A stretch of 64,000 nucleotides of DNA from NCBI GenBank assembly GCA_025055675.1, contig JANWWT010000003.1, positions 62,001 through 126,000 of the forward strand, written 5' to 3'. Both the position numbers and the translations under genes were made by a program. This document shows positions 18,139-26,782 of this stretch, piece by piece (position 1 is the stretch's first letter; every line of letters begins with the position of its first letter). The DNA is from Pseudanabaenaceae cyanobacterium SKYG29 (lineage in GTDB: Bacteria > Cyanobacteriota > Cyanobacteriia > Pseudanabaenales > Pseudanabaenaceae). The notes under the pieces are model-generated. The model was not told where the DNA came from. It ran no database searches and saw only the letters and a program-made list of their open reading frames with translations.

Positions 18139-19073
18139 GGGTCGTAGTTGGTAATCAGTAGTTCGTGGATTTTGCCTCTCTTGGTACTCTTAGAATTGAC
18201 AGCTCTGGCAGCATGAACACGGAAGATGTTGTAGCCACAGAAGACTTCTTCAAAGAAATTGTCCTGGGGGTTTTCATTTTTAGGGTCAGAGTTAGACAGC
18301 ATTAGTTTTGCTCCCTTGGTTTGGTCTAGTTTCCGAAAGAATTTCGCGAGCTCCAATTGCTCCTTATCAGTAAATTCTGTACCTGTATAGGTAGTAAAGT
18401 TTGCTGTTTGGCTGATGGGGCGGTAGGGGGGATCGAAGTAAACAAAAGAATCTGCTGTAACTAGATTAAAGCAATCACTATAGATGCCGTAGTGTATTTC
18501 TGCTTTCCGTAATGCCCTAGCCACTGCATATATATTAGTTGGGTCACAAATTCTTGGCTTGTCGTAACGACCGTAGGGGACATTAAATTCTCCCTTAGAA
18601 TTGAGGCGAAATAAACCATTGTAACAGGTTTTATTGAGGAAAATAAATTGGGCAGCTCTGGCAATCCAGTTGTCAGATGGTACTTTATGGTACGGGGGAG
18701 ACATCAGTGTGCGGTTCCTATTAAACTCCTGCCTTACTGCTAAAAATAGCTCCCTGCGCTTCTCTAGGGGGGTGCCCTCGTAGTTTTTCTGATATTGTTC
18801 TAGGACAGTTAGTAAATCCTCAGGTCGTTGCTGAATTACTAAATAAGTGAGAATCAAATCCCTATTCACATCAAATAGATAGGCACTCTCGATTTGATAC
18901 TGTTGCACAATGTGTAGGAATACCGCTCCACTCCCCAAGAATGGCTCAATGTAATTTCTAATTTTGCCTTCTTTCAGCTCACGGGGATAATAATTAACAA
19001 ACTGGTCTAACAGCTGTGTCTTACCCCCTGCCCATTTAATAAATGGTTTAGCCCTAATTGTCCTATCGACCAA
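18135..19073 (-). CDS. Dam-type DNA adenine methyltransferase, solitary
   Basis: This 312-aa protein is a D12-class N6-adenine methyltransferase. Motif I is FIKWAGGKTQLLDQF (SAM binding), motif IV is DPPYRPIS (catalysis), and an MLSNSDP motif follows. The order matches the Dam/DpnM alpha group, so the likely target is GATC; by analogy it would correspond to the solitary GATC methylase of Synechocystis (M.Ssp6803III). No endonuclease gene is adjacent. That fits an orphan methylase rather than a restriction system. The start is TTG at 19073; the frame is the same as that of the upstream dsbA-like gene, whose TAA stop lies 6 bases before it, so translation is probably coupled. The window is extremely rich in GATC inside HIP1-like sites, the presumed substrate. 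Confidence 0.88.
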   Translation of the reverse strand: MVDRTIRAKPFIKWAGGKTQLLDQFVNYYPRELKEGKIRNYIEPFLGSGAVFLHIVQQYQIESAYLFDVNRDLILTYLVIQQRPEDLLTVLEQYQKNYEGTPLEKRRELFLAVRQEFNRNRTLMSPPYHKVPSDNWIARAAQFIFLNKTCYNGLFRLNSKGEFNVPYGRYDKPRICDPTNIYAVARALRKAEIHYGIYSDCFNLVTADSFVYFDPPYRPISQTANFTTYTGTEFTDKEQLELAKFFRKLDQTKGAKLMLSNSDPKNENPQDNFFEEVFCGYNIFRVHAARAVNSKSTKRGKIHELLITNYDP

Positions 19074-19079
19074 AACCAG

Positions 19080-19817
19080 TTATTTCTTCACCTCAGCTAA
19101 CAACTGCTCTAATTCTTGGAGAGAAACTGCCCCCGAAAGAAACCGATCGTTCATAAAAAAGGCAGGCGTACCTTGAATACCCAATTCCCTACCCAGGTTA
19201 AAGTCAGCTACTACCGCATCTTCAGCAACTTGACTCTGACGGTCTTGATTAAATTTGTCCACATCTAGTCCCAGGTTTTGGGCTAGTTCCACATAAAATC
19301 CTTCCCCCAACCTTTGCTGCTGTGTGAATAACTGGTCATGAAATTCCCAAAACTTATTTTGCTGTTGGGCTGCCCAACTCGCCTTAGCCGCAGGTAACGC
19401 CTCGGGATGAATACTCTGCAGTGGAAAATGCTTGTAAGTGAGGGTCACTTCATTTTTGTGTTTCTCCATAAATTGCTTGACAGTAGTATGAGCCCGAGCA
19501 CAGTAGGGACATTGAAAGTCCGAGAATTCTGCTAGGACAATTTTCCGATCGGGGCTACCAGTTGTAGGGGATTGACGAATGATATTAGTTGGTTGTCCCA
19601 CCACTTGTTGAAATCTTTGTTGGATTTGTGCTCTGGCTTGCTCCTCCTGGTATTTCTGTACTGACTCCAGAATTACTTGGGGATTTTTTTTGATCACCTC
19701 CACCACTTTTGCTTCTAGTTCCGCATCACTGATCTTGTTACCACCGCCTATTTGCGCACATCCCCAAGTGCAAAACGCCAATACCACTAGCAAAATTAGT
19801 CGCCCTACCAGTCTCAT
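19080..19817 (-). CDS. DsbA-family thiol oxidoreductase, membrane-anchored or lipoprotein
   Basis: The 245-aa product has an N-terminal hydrophobic segment ending in WGCAQ (possible but imperfect lipobox, Cys20), a helical linker (about residues 28-72, DAELEAKVVEVIKKNPQVILESVQKYQ) like the oligomerisation region of ScsC-type proteins, and a thioredoxin-fold domain with the redox motif CPYC (Cys103, Cys106) and the cis-proline loop GTPAFF. It should make or rearrange disulfides in the periplasm or thylakoid lumen. It overlaps the upstream DUF4079 gene by four bases and is followed after 6 bases by the methylase, forming a three-gene minus-strand operon. Confidence 0.85.
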   Translation of the reverse strand: MRLVGRLILLVVLAFCTWGCAQIGGGNKISDAELEAKVVEVIKKNPQVILESVQKYQEEQARAQIQQRFQQVVGQPTNIIRQSPTTGSPDRKIVLAEFSDFQCPYCARAHTTVKQFMEKHKNEVTLTYKHFPLQSIHPEALPAAKASWAAQQQNKFWEFHDQLFTQQQRLGEGFYVELAQNLGLDVDKFNQDRQSQVAEDAVVADFNLGRELGIQGTPAFFMNDRFLSGAVSLQELEQLLAEVKK

Positions 19818-20575
19818 TTACCTTGCCCCCCACACACCCGATTCTGGAAGTCACAGCTCCAGATGGCAGGTTCTTGCCAGCTCAAAGGAATTTCCAACAA
19901 GTCCCGTGCTCCCGTAAAGCCCTGACCAATAAATAGAATAACAGCAAATGTGTTCACTAAAGCATGGGCAAGGCGCACTTTCTCACTCCGATCGCGGTAA
20001 ATTTCAGGCACGATCGCTAGGGATATAATCATCAGGATGGTGACTGCTGTGCCAAAGTAAAAGTGGGAGAGATACCATTCATTGTCCCGCCGAAAAATCG
20101 CCCCGAATCCTGCCCTTCTCAGCAGCAAATCTTGAAATCCTATGACCAATACTCCCAAACTGGTTAAAACCGCAAATAGGTAACGCCAAATTGCTTCCCT
20201 GGCTCGGTAGAGAATCACCAGAGAACCGATCGTTAAAACAAACATCAAGACCAGAAACACTACCTGAAAAGGCGCTTTACTCCCCAGGTCATTTTTGATG
20301 ATATATTTGACAGTGGGATGTAGCAGCCCCAATAGACAACTACCCACTACAGCAGCAGTGAGAATCTTACCAAGGCGCAGATGCTCTCCACCAACGCCCG
20401 CGGCAATCTTATCATTTCTTTCTAATCTTTTTTGACGAGTCAACCAGGCAAAATTGACCACAACACCAACTATGGGGAAGACAAAGGTAACTGCCAAACT
20501 GGGATGAACAATCCTTAACCAGTCAGACTGCGTGAAATACTGCCAGCTAGCTAAAGCAAACAGGGGGCTATACAT
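19814..20575 (-). CDS. DUF4079-like integral membrane protein
   Basis: This 253-aa protein has about six membrane helices and conserved-looking histidines (RIVHPSLAVTF, LLHPTVKYII, LSHFYFGTAV, LAHALVNTFAV) placed in or near the helices. That pattern, with HP motifs, resembles the cyanobacterial DUF4079 family and is suggestive of a cytochrome b561-like haem protein. The C-terminus has two cysteines (WSCDFQNRVCGG). It is the first gene of an operon with the DsbA-like protein (ATGA overlap), so a role in envelope redox chemistry is a reasonable guess, but it is not shown. Confidence 0.65.
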   Translation of the reverse strand: MYSPLFALASWQYFTQSDWLRIVHPSLAVTFVFPIVGVVVNFAWLTRQKRLERNDKIAAGVGGEHLRLGKILTAAVVGSCLLGLLHPTVKYIIKNDLGSKAPFQVVFLVLMFVLTIGSLVILYRAREAIWRYLFAVLTSLGVLVIGFQDLLLRRAGFGAIFRRDNEWYLSHFYFGTAVTILMIISLAIVPEIYRDRSEKVRLAHALVNTFAVILFIGQGFTGARDLLEIPLSWQEPAIWSCDFQNRVCGGQGK

Positions 20576-20628
20576 AGGGTCAAGCTGAGAACTGTTCCTA
20601 TCCTACCTGCCCCCCTCTAACCCCCAAA

Positions 20629-22443
20629 TCAACCCTCAGAGTTAAGTTGCAGAATTGCCATAAATGCCTCCTGCGGTACATCCACACTGCCCACTGCTTT
20701 CATTCTCTTCTTGCCTTCCTTTTGTTTCTCTAGGAGTTTCTTTTTGCGGGTAATATCACCGCCGTAGCACTTCGCCAGCACGTTCTTCCGTAGAGCAGGA
20801 ATATTTTCCCGTGACAGTATCTTACTTCCCACCGCCGCTTGAATGGGAATTTGGAACTGATGGCGGGGAATTAACTCTTTCAATTTCGTTACTAATGCCT
20901 TGCCCACATAGTAGGCTTTGTCCCGATGCACGATCGTGGCGAGAGAATCCACTGGCTCTTCATTTACCAAAATATCCAAGCGTACCAGGTCATTCGGTCG
21001 ATAACCGATCATGTGATACTCCATGCTGGCATAACCCTTCGATCGGGATTTCATCTGGTCAAAGAAGTCAGTGACAATTTCTGCCAAGGGCAATTCATAG
21101 ATGAGCGTAACCCGATCGGCATTCAAATATTTCATCTCTTTGTAGATACCCCGTCGATTTTCACACAGCTCCATAATGGTGCCAATGTAGTCTTTAGGCA
21201 TCATGATTTCCACTTGCACATAGGGTTCTTCGATCGATTGGCGTTCATGGGGGGGCGGCAGTTCGCTGGGGTTGTCAATCATCAGTACGTTCCCTTTGTT
21301 ATCCACCACCTTATAGACCACTGTTGGGGCTGTGATAATCAAGTTGAGGTTATATTCTCTTTCCAGTCTTTCCTGCACAATTTCCATGTGGAGAAGACCG
21401 AGGAAACCACACCGAAAGCCAAACCCCATGGCACTGGAAGTCTCAGGCTCATAGTGCAAAGCAGCATCATTTAGTTTCAATTTCTCTAACGCTTCCCGCA
21501 GCTCCTCAAACTGGTCAGCATCCACAGGAAACATGCCACAAAAAACCATTGGCTTAGCCTCCTCGTAACCCTCCAAAGGAGTAGCAGCAGGATTGTGCGC
21601 CAGAGTAATCGTATCCCCTACGCGGGCATGTTCGACCGTCTTAATGGCAGCTGCTAAGTAACCCACTTCCCCTGCATGCAAACTTTCCACCTGCACCTGA
21701 TGGGGAGTCATGACCCCCAATTCCGTAATTTCATACTCCCGTCCCGATGCCATGAATTTGATTTTGTCACCTTTTTTCACCTCCCCATCCATGACACGGA
21801 AATAGACAATCACTCCCCGATAGGCATCATAGTAACTGTCAAAAATTAACGCTCGCAGTGGCTCCTTAACTGTATCTCTGGGGGGGGGAACTTGTTTAAC
21901 GATCGCTTCTAATATCTCCTTAATACCAATTCCTTCTTTTGCTGATGCCAGAATTGCCTGGGAACAGTCCAAACCAATTAACTCCTCAATTTCCTGTTTC
22001 ACCCGATCGGGTTCGGCACTAGGTAGGTCAATTTTGTTGAGGACAGGGATAATCTCCAAGTCGTTTTCTATGGCTAGATAGACATTAGCTAGAGTTTGGG
22101 CTTCTACCCCCTGGGAAGCATCCACCACCAAGAGTGCCCCTTCACAGGCAGCTAGAGAGCGGGAAACCTCATAGGAAAAATCCACGTGCCCTGGCGTATC
22201 AATGAGATTAAGGACATACAAATTGCCGTCATCTGCTGTGTAGTTCATGCGAGCAGCCTGGAGTTTAATCGTGATCCCCCGCTCCCGCTCCAGTTCCATG
22301 TTGTCTAGGAATTGCTCCTTCATTTCCCGCTGCGACACTGTCCCCGTGAATTCCAATAACCGATCGGCTAAAGTTGATTTGCCATGATCAATGTGGGCAA
22401 TGATACAGAAATTACGGATACGGGAAACAGCAACATCGGTCAT
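20629..22443 (-). CDS. lepA: Elongation factor 4 (LepA)
   Basis: LepA/EF4 is a ribosome-dependent GTPase that can back-translocate stalled ribosomes and aids 30S maturation. At 604 aa it is full length. The GTPase motifs are [14 protein letters not shown] (G1), RERGITIK (G2), [15 protein letters not shown] (G3) and NKIDLP (G4). The C-terminal LepA-specific domain includes [20 protein letters not shown] and [22 protein letters not shown], the tRNA-contacting tail. It is a single-gene unit between DUF4079 and divergent DUF3082. Confidence 0.97.
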   Translation of the reverse strand: MTDVAVSRIRNFCIIAHIDHGKSTLADRLLEFTGTVSQREMKEQFLDNMELERERGITIKLQAARMNYTADDGNLYVLNLIDTPGHVDFSYEVSRSLAACEGALLVVDASQGVEAQTLANVYLAIENDLEIIPVLNKIDLPSAEPDRVKQEIEELIGLDCSQAILASAKEGIGIKEILEAIVKQVPPPRDTVKEPLRALIFDSYYDAYRGVIVYFRVMDGEVKKGDKIKFMASGREYEITELGVMTPHQVQVESLHAGEVGYLAAAIKTVEHARVGDTITLAHNPAATPLEGYEEAKPMVFCGMFPVDADQFEELREALEKLKLNDAALHYEPETSSAMGFGFRCGFLGLLHMEIVQERLEREYNLNLIITAPTVVYKVVDNKGNVLMIDNPSELPPPHERQSIEEPYVQVEIMMPKDYIGTIMELCENRRGIYKEMKYLNADRVTLIYELPLAEIVTDFFDQMKSRSKGYASMEYHMIGYRPNDLVRLDILVNEEPVDSLATIVHRDKAYYVGKALVTKLKELIPRHQFQIPIQAAVGSKILSRENIPALRKNVLAKCYGGDITRKKKLLEKQKEGKKRMKAVGSVDVPQEAFMAILQLNSEG

Positions 22444-22561
22444 AGAAGTTACCTGGTGGAACTATTAGGTTATGTTACAACAACTGGCGGACGGATAGGA
22501 AACGTGACCCAGCGGCAGCAATTCATCGCTATGATCGAACTAAAGACATTCTCACCCAAAT

Positions 22562-22831
22562 ATGGATGAATCGCCAAAACCCCTGCGCAACTTGACTGGT
22601 GCCAGTATTGCTTTCGCTATAGCTCTAGCGTTGTACTGGTTGACAAGCACGATCGGGGAAAAACTATCCGTCAATCCTATTTTTGGCAATAACCTGGCGT
22701 TTAGATTGAGTGTGGTGGTGCGCAGCGCTCTGCTGGCAGTGGGGACGGGAGGAACCATGGTCTTTGGCATGGTAGCACTAGGGCTAGTGTTATTGACCAT
22801 CCGTCAGGCATTTTCCCCCAAACAGGACTAA
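22562..22831 (+). CDS. DUF3082-like small membrane protein
   Basis: This 89-aa protein has two membrane helices (about residues 14-32 and 55-80). The pattern LRNLTGASIAFAIALALYWLTSTIGEK, then VVVRSALLAVGTGGTMVFGMVALGLVLL, matches my memory of the cyanobacterial DUF3082 family, in which the function is unknown. It is transcribed away from lepA and toward argD. No clear ribosome site is visible before the ATG. Confidence 0.65.
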   Translation: MDESPKPLRNLTGASIAFAIALALYWLTSTIGEKLSVNPIFGNNLAFRLSVVVRSALLAVGTGGTMVFGMVALGLVLLTIRQAFSPKQD

Positions 22832-22900
22832 TCTGCTAAATTAACTACCTTCTCCCTGGTAACTTTGCCTATAATGTTTTAGTCCCTTGGCAATCTCTCT

Positions 22901-24142
22901 ATGACTCAGACAGCGGCGGTAACTACTTCTACTTCCTTCGACTTTGCCGAATTCGATCGGTATGTGATGAACACGTACGCTAGGTTTCCCATTGCGATTG
23001 AGCGGGGGAGAGGTTGTCGGCTGTGGGATAGTGAGGGTAGGGAATACTTGGATTTCGTGGCGGGGATTGCCACCTGTACTTTGGGTCACGCCCATCCTGT
23101 GTTGATCGAAGCTTTGACGGAGCAAATCCACCAGCTACACCATGTCTCTAACCTCTACTACCTGCGTGCCCAGGGACTTTTAGCTAAGTGGCTTGTGGAA
23201 CATTCTGGCGGCGATCGGGTGTTCTTCTGCAATTCGGGGGCAGAGGCGAATGAGGGAGCAATCAAACTCGCCCGCAAGTATGCCCATGTCAAGTTGGGGA
23301 TTGATGAACCTGTAATTCTCTCGGCCCATGCCAGCTTCCACGGTAGGACGTTAGCTACCATCACCGCCACGGGTCAGCCCAAGTATCAAAAACACTTCAC
23401 ACCCCTACCCTCAGGCTTTGACTACATTCCCTACAATGACCTGGAGGGGTTGCAGGCAGCCCTTGATCGTTATCACAACCGGGTGTGTGCCATTTTGCTG
23501 GAACCCTTGCAGGGGGAAGGGGGTGTTTGTCCTGGCGATCGGGATTATTTTCAAGCTGTGCGTTCTCTCTGTGATGAGCGGGGCATTTTACTCATCCTGG
23601 ACGAGGTGCAGGCGGGCATGGGGCGCACAGGTAAGCTCTGGGGGCATGAGAATTTGGGCATTGAGCCTGATATTTTCACGACAGCAAAGGGCTTGGGGGG
23701 CGGTATTCCCATCGGTGCTATGGTCTGTAAGTCCCACTGTGATGTGTTTGAACCAGGAGACCATGCTAGTACGTTCGGTGGCAATTCCCTCGCTTGTCAT
23801 GTGGCATTGAAGGTCTGTGAAACTGTCCTCAACCAAAATCTGGTGGCTAATGCCTACGATCGGGGTCAGCAGTTGAGTCAAGGCTTGGCTAAGATTGCCC
23901 AAGAATTTCCCGAACATATTGCTCAGGTGCGGGGGTGGGGTTTGATTCAAGGGTTGGTATTACAGCCAGATAGCCCGATCGCTGCCCGTGATGTGGTGCA
24001 GGCTTGTATGGAACGGGGATTGCTGCTGGTGCCCGCAGGAGTAAAAGTGGTGCGGTTTGTCCCTCCCCTCATCGTAGAGGCAGAAGAAATAGAGCAAGCG
24101 ATCGATCGGGTAGGAGAAGGTGTAGCCAGTCTGGTAAAATAG
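22901..24142 (+). CDS. argD: Acetylornithine aminotransferase ArgD
   Basis: ArgD is a PLP-dependent class III aminotransferase that converts N-acetylglutamate semialdehyde to N-acetylornithine in arginine synthesis. The 413-aa product carries GRGCRLWDSEGREYLDFVAGIA, FCNSGAEANEGAIKLARKY (PLP phosphate site), SFHGRTLATITATGQ, LDEVQAGMGRTG, and the Schiff-base lysine in TTAKGLGGGIPIGAM. A TATAAT hexamer at 22870-22875 could be its -10 element, but no good -35 is visible. Confidence 0.95.
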   Translation: MTQTAAVTTSTSFDFAEFDRYVMNTYARFPIAIERGRGCRLWDSEGREYLDFVAGIATCTLGHAHPVLIEALTEQIHQLHHVSNLYYLRAQGLLAKWLVEHSGGDRVFFCNSGAEANEGAIKLARKYAHVKLGIDEPVILSAHASFHGRTLATITATGQPKYQKHFTPLPSGFDYIPYNDLEGLQAALDRYHNRVCAILLEPLQGEGGVCPGDRDYFQAVRSLCDERGILLILDEVQAGMGRTGKLWGHENLGIEPDIFTTAKGLGGGIPIGAMVCKSHCDVFEPGDHASTFGGNSLACHVALKVCETVLNQNLVANAYDRGQQLSQGLAKIAQEFPEHIAQVRGWGLIQGLVLQPDSPIAARDVVQACMERGLLLVPAGVKVVRFVPPLIVEAEEIEQAIDRVGEGVASLVK

Positions 24143-24164
24143 GCGTAAGCTGTTAGGCAGGCAT

Positions 24165-24332
24165 ATGACTACCCACTATATAGAGCTAGAAATTTCTTTG
24201 GCGGAGCCTCTGACGGTCGCTCAAATTGAAGAGGAATTAAAAAAGGAAGGGGAACCATTACGCTGGGCAGTGACCAAGGTCGATCGGGAAGAACAAAAGG
24301 CGATCGTGGAGGCAGTGGTTACCAGGGGCTAA
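24165..24332 (+). CDS. Small acidic protein of 55 aa, unknown
   Basis: This is a short gene downstream of argD. Its ATG at 24165 is 22 bases after argD and its TAA ends 8 bases before the convergent channel gene. The product is MTTHYIELEIS... ending EAVVTRG; it alternates beta-like strands with a helix (VAQIEEELKKEGEPLRWAVTKVD) and has the codon usage and GATC-type site of its neighbours. Length, position and composition look like a conserved cyanobacterial small protein, but I cannot name the family. Confidence 0.55.
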   Translation: MTTHYIELEISLAEPLTVAQIEEELKKEGEPLRWAVTKVDREEQKAIVEAVVTRG

Positions 24333-24340
24333 AAGCGAGT

Positions 24341-26338
24341 TTAGCTCACCTCTATGAGATGGGCACTGATCTGCAAACTAGCTAACTCCCGCACTAAACG
24401 TAACCCCTGATGTTTGAACAATAGCACATCTAGTTCCCCTGGCAGATGGCGGAACACTTCCCTTGCCTGTTCAAACTGACAGCCTGTGATGCGGACAATA
24501 GTGTCTACCCCACTAGCCAAGTGGCGGCGGTCCATGACCTCAGTTACACACAAGCGCCAACGCCGTGTTTGGGCTGTATCCCTACCCAACTCGATACGGT
24601 GCAGTGCATCTGTAGTCGCCAACACAATTAACCGATCGCCTACTTTTAAGCGAATATCGTAGCTGGGTAGAGGCGTAGGTTGACCTGTGCGGGATTGATA
24701 TAGCACAGGGAAGACTCCGTAACCGTAAGCAACCTCTGTGATCAACTTGCCATGGAGGGTATCCCCTGCCTCAATTGTGTACTCCGTCACCAAAATTGTA
24801 TGTTGCCGCAACTGAAATAAACTGAGCACATTTTCCCCATAGGCACCAGCAGCGAAAGCTTCTGCCGCTAGAGCATAGGCACATAATACTTGAGCATGGG
24901 GCAATAACCGTGATAAATGACTGCTAAAGCGCGGCTCAAAGGTACGAATCACCAGGTCTAGGTGGGGATTTTCCTTCTGGGCAACTAAACCCAACTCCAG
25001 ATTAGTCATTTCATCATCGGTGACAGTAATGATGCTTTTAGCCGTGGCAAGGTTAGCGGACTGTAGGCATTGCTTTAAGTCCCCTGTGATAACCGGCACC
25101 TGGGGTAACACCGTACTGTCCACTTCCTCCCCATGCAGGGCGACCAAGGGCTGGCGGAACTCCTGCAAATACTCTGCTACTCTCTGCCCCACCTGCCCTA
25201 ATCCCACAAGCACCACGTGATCCCGATCGGGCACCGGCGGACGGCGGGACAAAAACCGTAGGCGCAAACTCAAAATGCTATCTGTAAGCAGACCGTAGAG
25301 TACCCCCGTTAAAGCAATCCCTGTCAGCGTCATCAGGAGGGCAAACAGTTGTAACCAGAGGGGCACGATCACACGGTCAGTAATGCCGCCAAAAATATCG
25401 CCATATCCCCCCAAAATCAAGGTCGCCGTGGTAGCAAAGGCATTTTCTAGAGACACCCCCTGCATCCCAAACAGCAATGTGCCCCAAATTCCCAGAGCCA
25501 ACACCAAAAAGAAACAGCCAGCAGCGATCGTGCGAATTTTATCCTGCCCCGTCCATCTAAAGAATTCTATGATCCTCCTTTGCCACGATCGGGGGTTGAG
25601 GGCAGCGAGAACCATCCCTAACCAATGGCGGAAGGTCAGCTTGTCTTTTGTGCCCAGGGTAGAGGCATAGTCCGACACCTCTACGTAGATAACATTGTCA
25701 TCTGTGTCCAAACGATCGGTGGGTTCCCAGTCATGGAAAATGTCCCCTGCATAGAGTAACTTGTGCTTTTGTTCGTGGCAGAGGACACGCAGGTCGGGGC
25801 GGTTAATTTCTTGCAAGGTTAATTTTTGCCGCCAGGGGTGACTATCGGTAATCTGCCCCTTAACTACCCGCAAGAGGTAGTTGTCTATCTTAAAGCAACC
25901 TAACGTCTGTGCTCCCAGGGCTGCCAGAGCGAAAGCTGCTGCGGGTAGCTGGTCAGGTTCAAAGGCAATGAAGTTACCTAGGTGTTGGGCAAGAATCTCG
26001 TTGAGCTGTTTTTTACCAGAACGTACCACCAGTCTGATATGGGGGTTAAGGGAGCGTGCCACAAAAGCTGCCTCAATATTAACCTGCTCCGATGAAGTGA
26101 CCAGTAAGATACCGCGACACTCCCTAATCCCTGCCTGTTCTAGAATTTTCCCCTGGCGACAGTCCCCAAAAAATAAATCCAAAGCATCCTTCATCCCAGG
26201 AATTTCCCAAGTTTTGGGCGTGGTCTCACTGATTGCAGTAACCTGAGCACCGAATTCCTCCAGGGCTGCCACACAGTGTTGTCCTAAGCTGCCTAAACCA
26301 CAGACCAAGAACCGATTGGCAGCGATCTCTCCCTCCAT
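24341..26338 (-). CDS. RCK-pore-RCK potassium channel-like protein
   Basis: This 665-aa protein combines two cytoplasmic TrkA-N/RCK nucleotide-binding domains around a membrane pore. The order is: Rossmann domain with VCGLGSLGQHC (about 8-130), a linker, membrane helix 1 (about 270-290, TIAAGCFFLVLALGIWGTLL), a pore loop with the selectivity-like GGYGD, helix 2 (QLFALLMTLTGIALTGVLYG), then a second Rossmann domain starting VVLVGLGQVGQRVAEYL and a C-terminal TrkA-C part. The GYGD filter suggests K+ selectivity, though the residues before it (TLILG) are not the standard TVG. The start ATG 26338 has GGGAG upstream; a TTG at 26353 is the alternative. The tRNA-Ser gene is divergent. Confidence 0.8.
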   Translation of the reverse strand: MEGEIAANRFLVCGLGSLGQHCVAALEEFGAQVTAISETTPKTWEIPGMKDALDLFFGDCRQGKILEQAGIRECRGILLVTSSEQVNIEAAFVARSLNPHIRLVVRSGKKQLNEILAQHLGNFIAFEPDQLPAAAFALAALGAQTLGCFKIDNYLLRVVKGQITDSHPWRQKLTLQEINRPDLRVLCHEQKHKLLYAGDIFHDWEPTDRLDTDDNVIYVEVSDYASTLGTKDKLTFRHWLGMVLAALNPRSWQRRIIEFFRWTGQDKIRTIAAGCFFLVLALGIWGTLLFGMQGVSLENAFATTATLILGGYGDIFGGITDRVIVPLWLQLFALLMTLTGIALTGVLYGLLTDSILSLRLRFLSRRPPVPDRDHVVLVGLGQVGQRVAEYLQEFRQPLVALHGEEVDSTVLPQVPVITGDLKQCLQSANLATAKSIITVTDDEMTNLELGLVAQKENPHLDLVIRTFEPRFSSHLSRLLPHAQVLCAYALAAEAFAAGAYGENVLSLFQLRQHTILVTEYTIEAGDTLHGKLITEVAYGYGVFPVLYQSRTGQPTPLPSYDIRLKVGDRLIVLATTDALHRIELGRDTAQTRRWRLCVTEVMDRRHLASGVDTIVRITGCQFEQAREVFRHLPGELDVLLFKHQGLRLVRELASLQISAHLIEVS

Positions 26339-26366
26339 GACGATAACTCCCAACTTGTTCTACAAT
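26337..26366 (+). promoter_or_regulatory. Candidate promoter for tRNA-Ser
   Basis: ATGACG (26337-26342) and TACAAT (26361-26366) are spaced by 18 bases, and the tRNA begins 12 bases after the -10. The -35 matches consensus at four of six positions and the -10 at five of six. It overlaps the start region of the divergent channel gene. Confidence 0.45.
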
Positions 26367-26377
26367 ACATTAAACAG

Positions 26378-26462
26378 GGAGAGATGGCAGAGTGGTCGAT
26401 TGCGCCCGACTTGAAATCGGGTAAGGGTAACACCTTCCAGGGTTCAAATCCCTGTCTCTCCG
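26378..26462 (+). tRNA. trnS-UGA: tRNA-Ser (anticodon UGA)
   Basis: The 85-base sequence folds as a class II tRNA. The acceptor stem pairs GGAGAGA at 26378-26384 with TCTCTCC at 26455-26461, followed by discriminator G at 26462. The anticodon stem CCCGA/TCGGG (26405-26409 and 26417-26421) encloses a seven-base loop with anticodon TGA at 26412-26414. A long variable arm follows, and the T-loop is GGTTCAAATCC. The 3' CCA is not encoded and must be added. It reads UCA serine codons and, by wobble, probably others. Confidence 0.97.
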
Positions 26463-26782
26463 TCGCTCTAGCGGTAACTAAGTGTTTTAGAGATTCCATA
26501 TTGTTGCCGCCGGCGCTCAACACTGGTTTCGGAACCTATGAAGAATACCCTCGCTATCGTTAACGATCGACTACGATCCAGGTGGTACAGGGTTTATCTC
26601 GCAGTACGTAAACGTACCCTCTTCTTAGCGTACAAAGATACCATCACTCAGAAATGGCTTGAGGTTTCCTCGAAGTTGGCTGCTACTCCGATTAACTGTT
26701 CTGGCAAGTCAAAGAGGTATATAGTCAAGTGCGGCACATTTTAGTAGGCTAAACTAAAGCGGTCTTTAATAAGAGGTTAATT
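26463..26782 (+). other. Region between tRNA-Ser and psbO: psbO leader, inverted repeats, one doubtful ORF
   Basis: These 320 bases must contain the psbO promoter. Visible structures are TGTTG/CAACA flanking an 8-base palindrome CGCCGGCG (26502-26522), and GTACGT-AA-ACGTAC (26604-26617). TATATA at 26718-26723 could be a -10, but no -35 stands out. AAGAGG before the psbO ATG is the ribosome site. One ORF (26538-26744) is listed separately as doubtful. Confidence 0.5.
26538..26744 (+). CDS. Doubtful 68-aa ORF upstream of psbO
   Basis: An open frame encodes a basic, mixed-composition peptide with WYRVYLAVRKRTLFLAYKD and QKWLEVSSKL segments. I recognise no family, and no Shine-Dalgarno sequence precedes the ATG. 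It lies where the psbO regulatory region should be. It may be chance or a decayed gene; it is listed because nothing else explains the open frame. Confidence 0.2.
   Translation: MKNTLAIVNDRLRSRWYRVYLAVRKRTLFLAYKDTITQKWLEVSSKLAATPINCSGKSKRYIVKCGTF

Noticed and set aside
18135-19817. Possible read-through fusion of the DsbA-like protein and the methylase
   Set aside because: The two are in the same frame with only a TAA and 6 bases between, but both have complete domains and a separate start is available; no recoding signal is visible.
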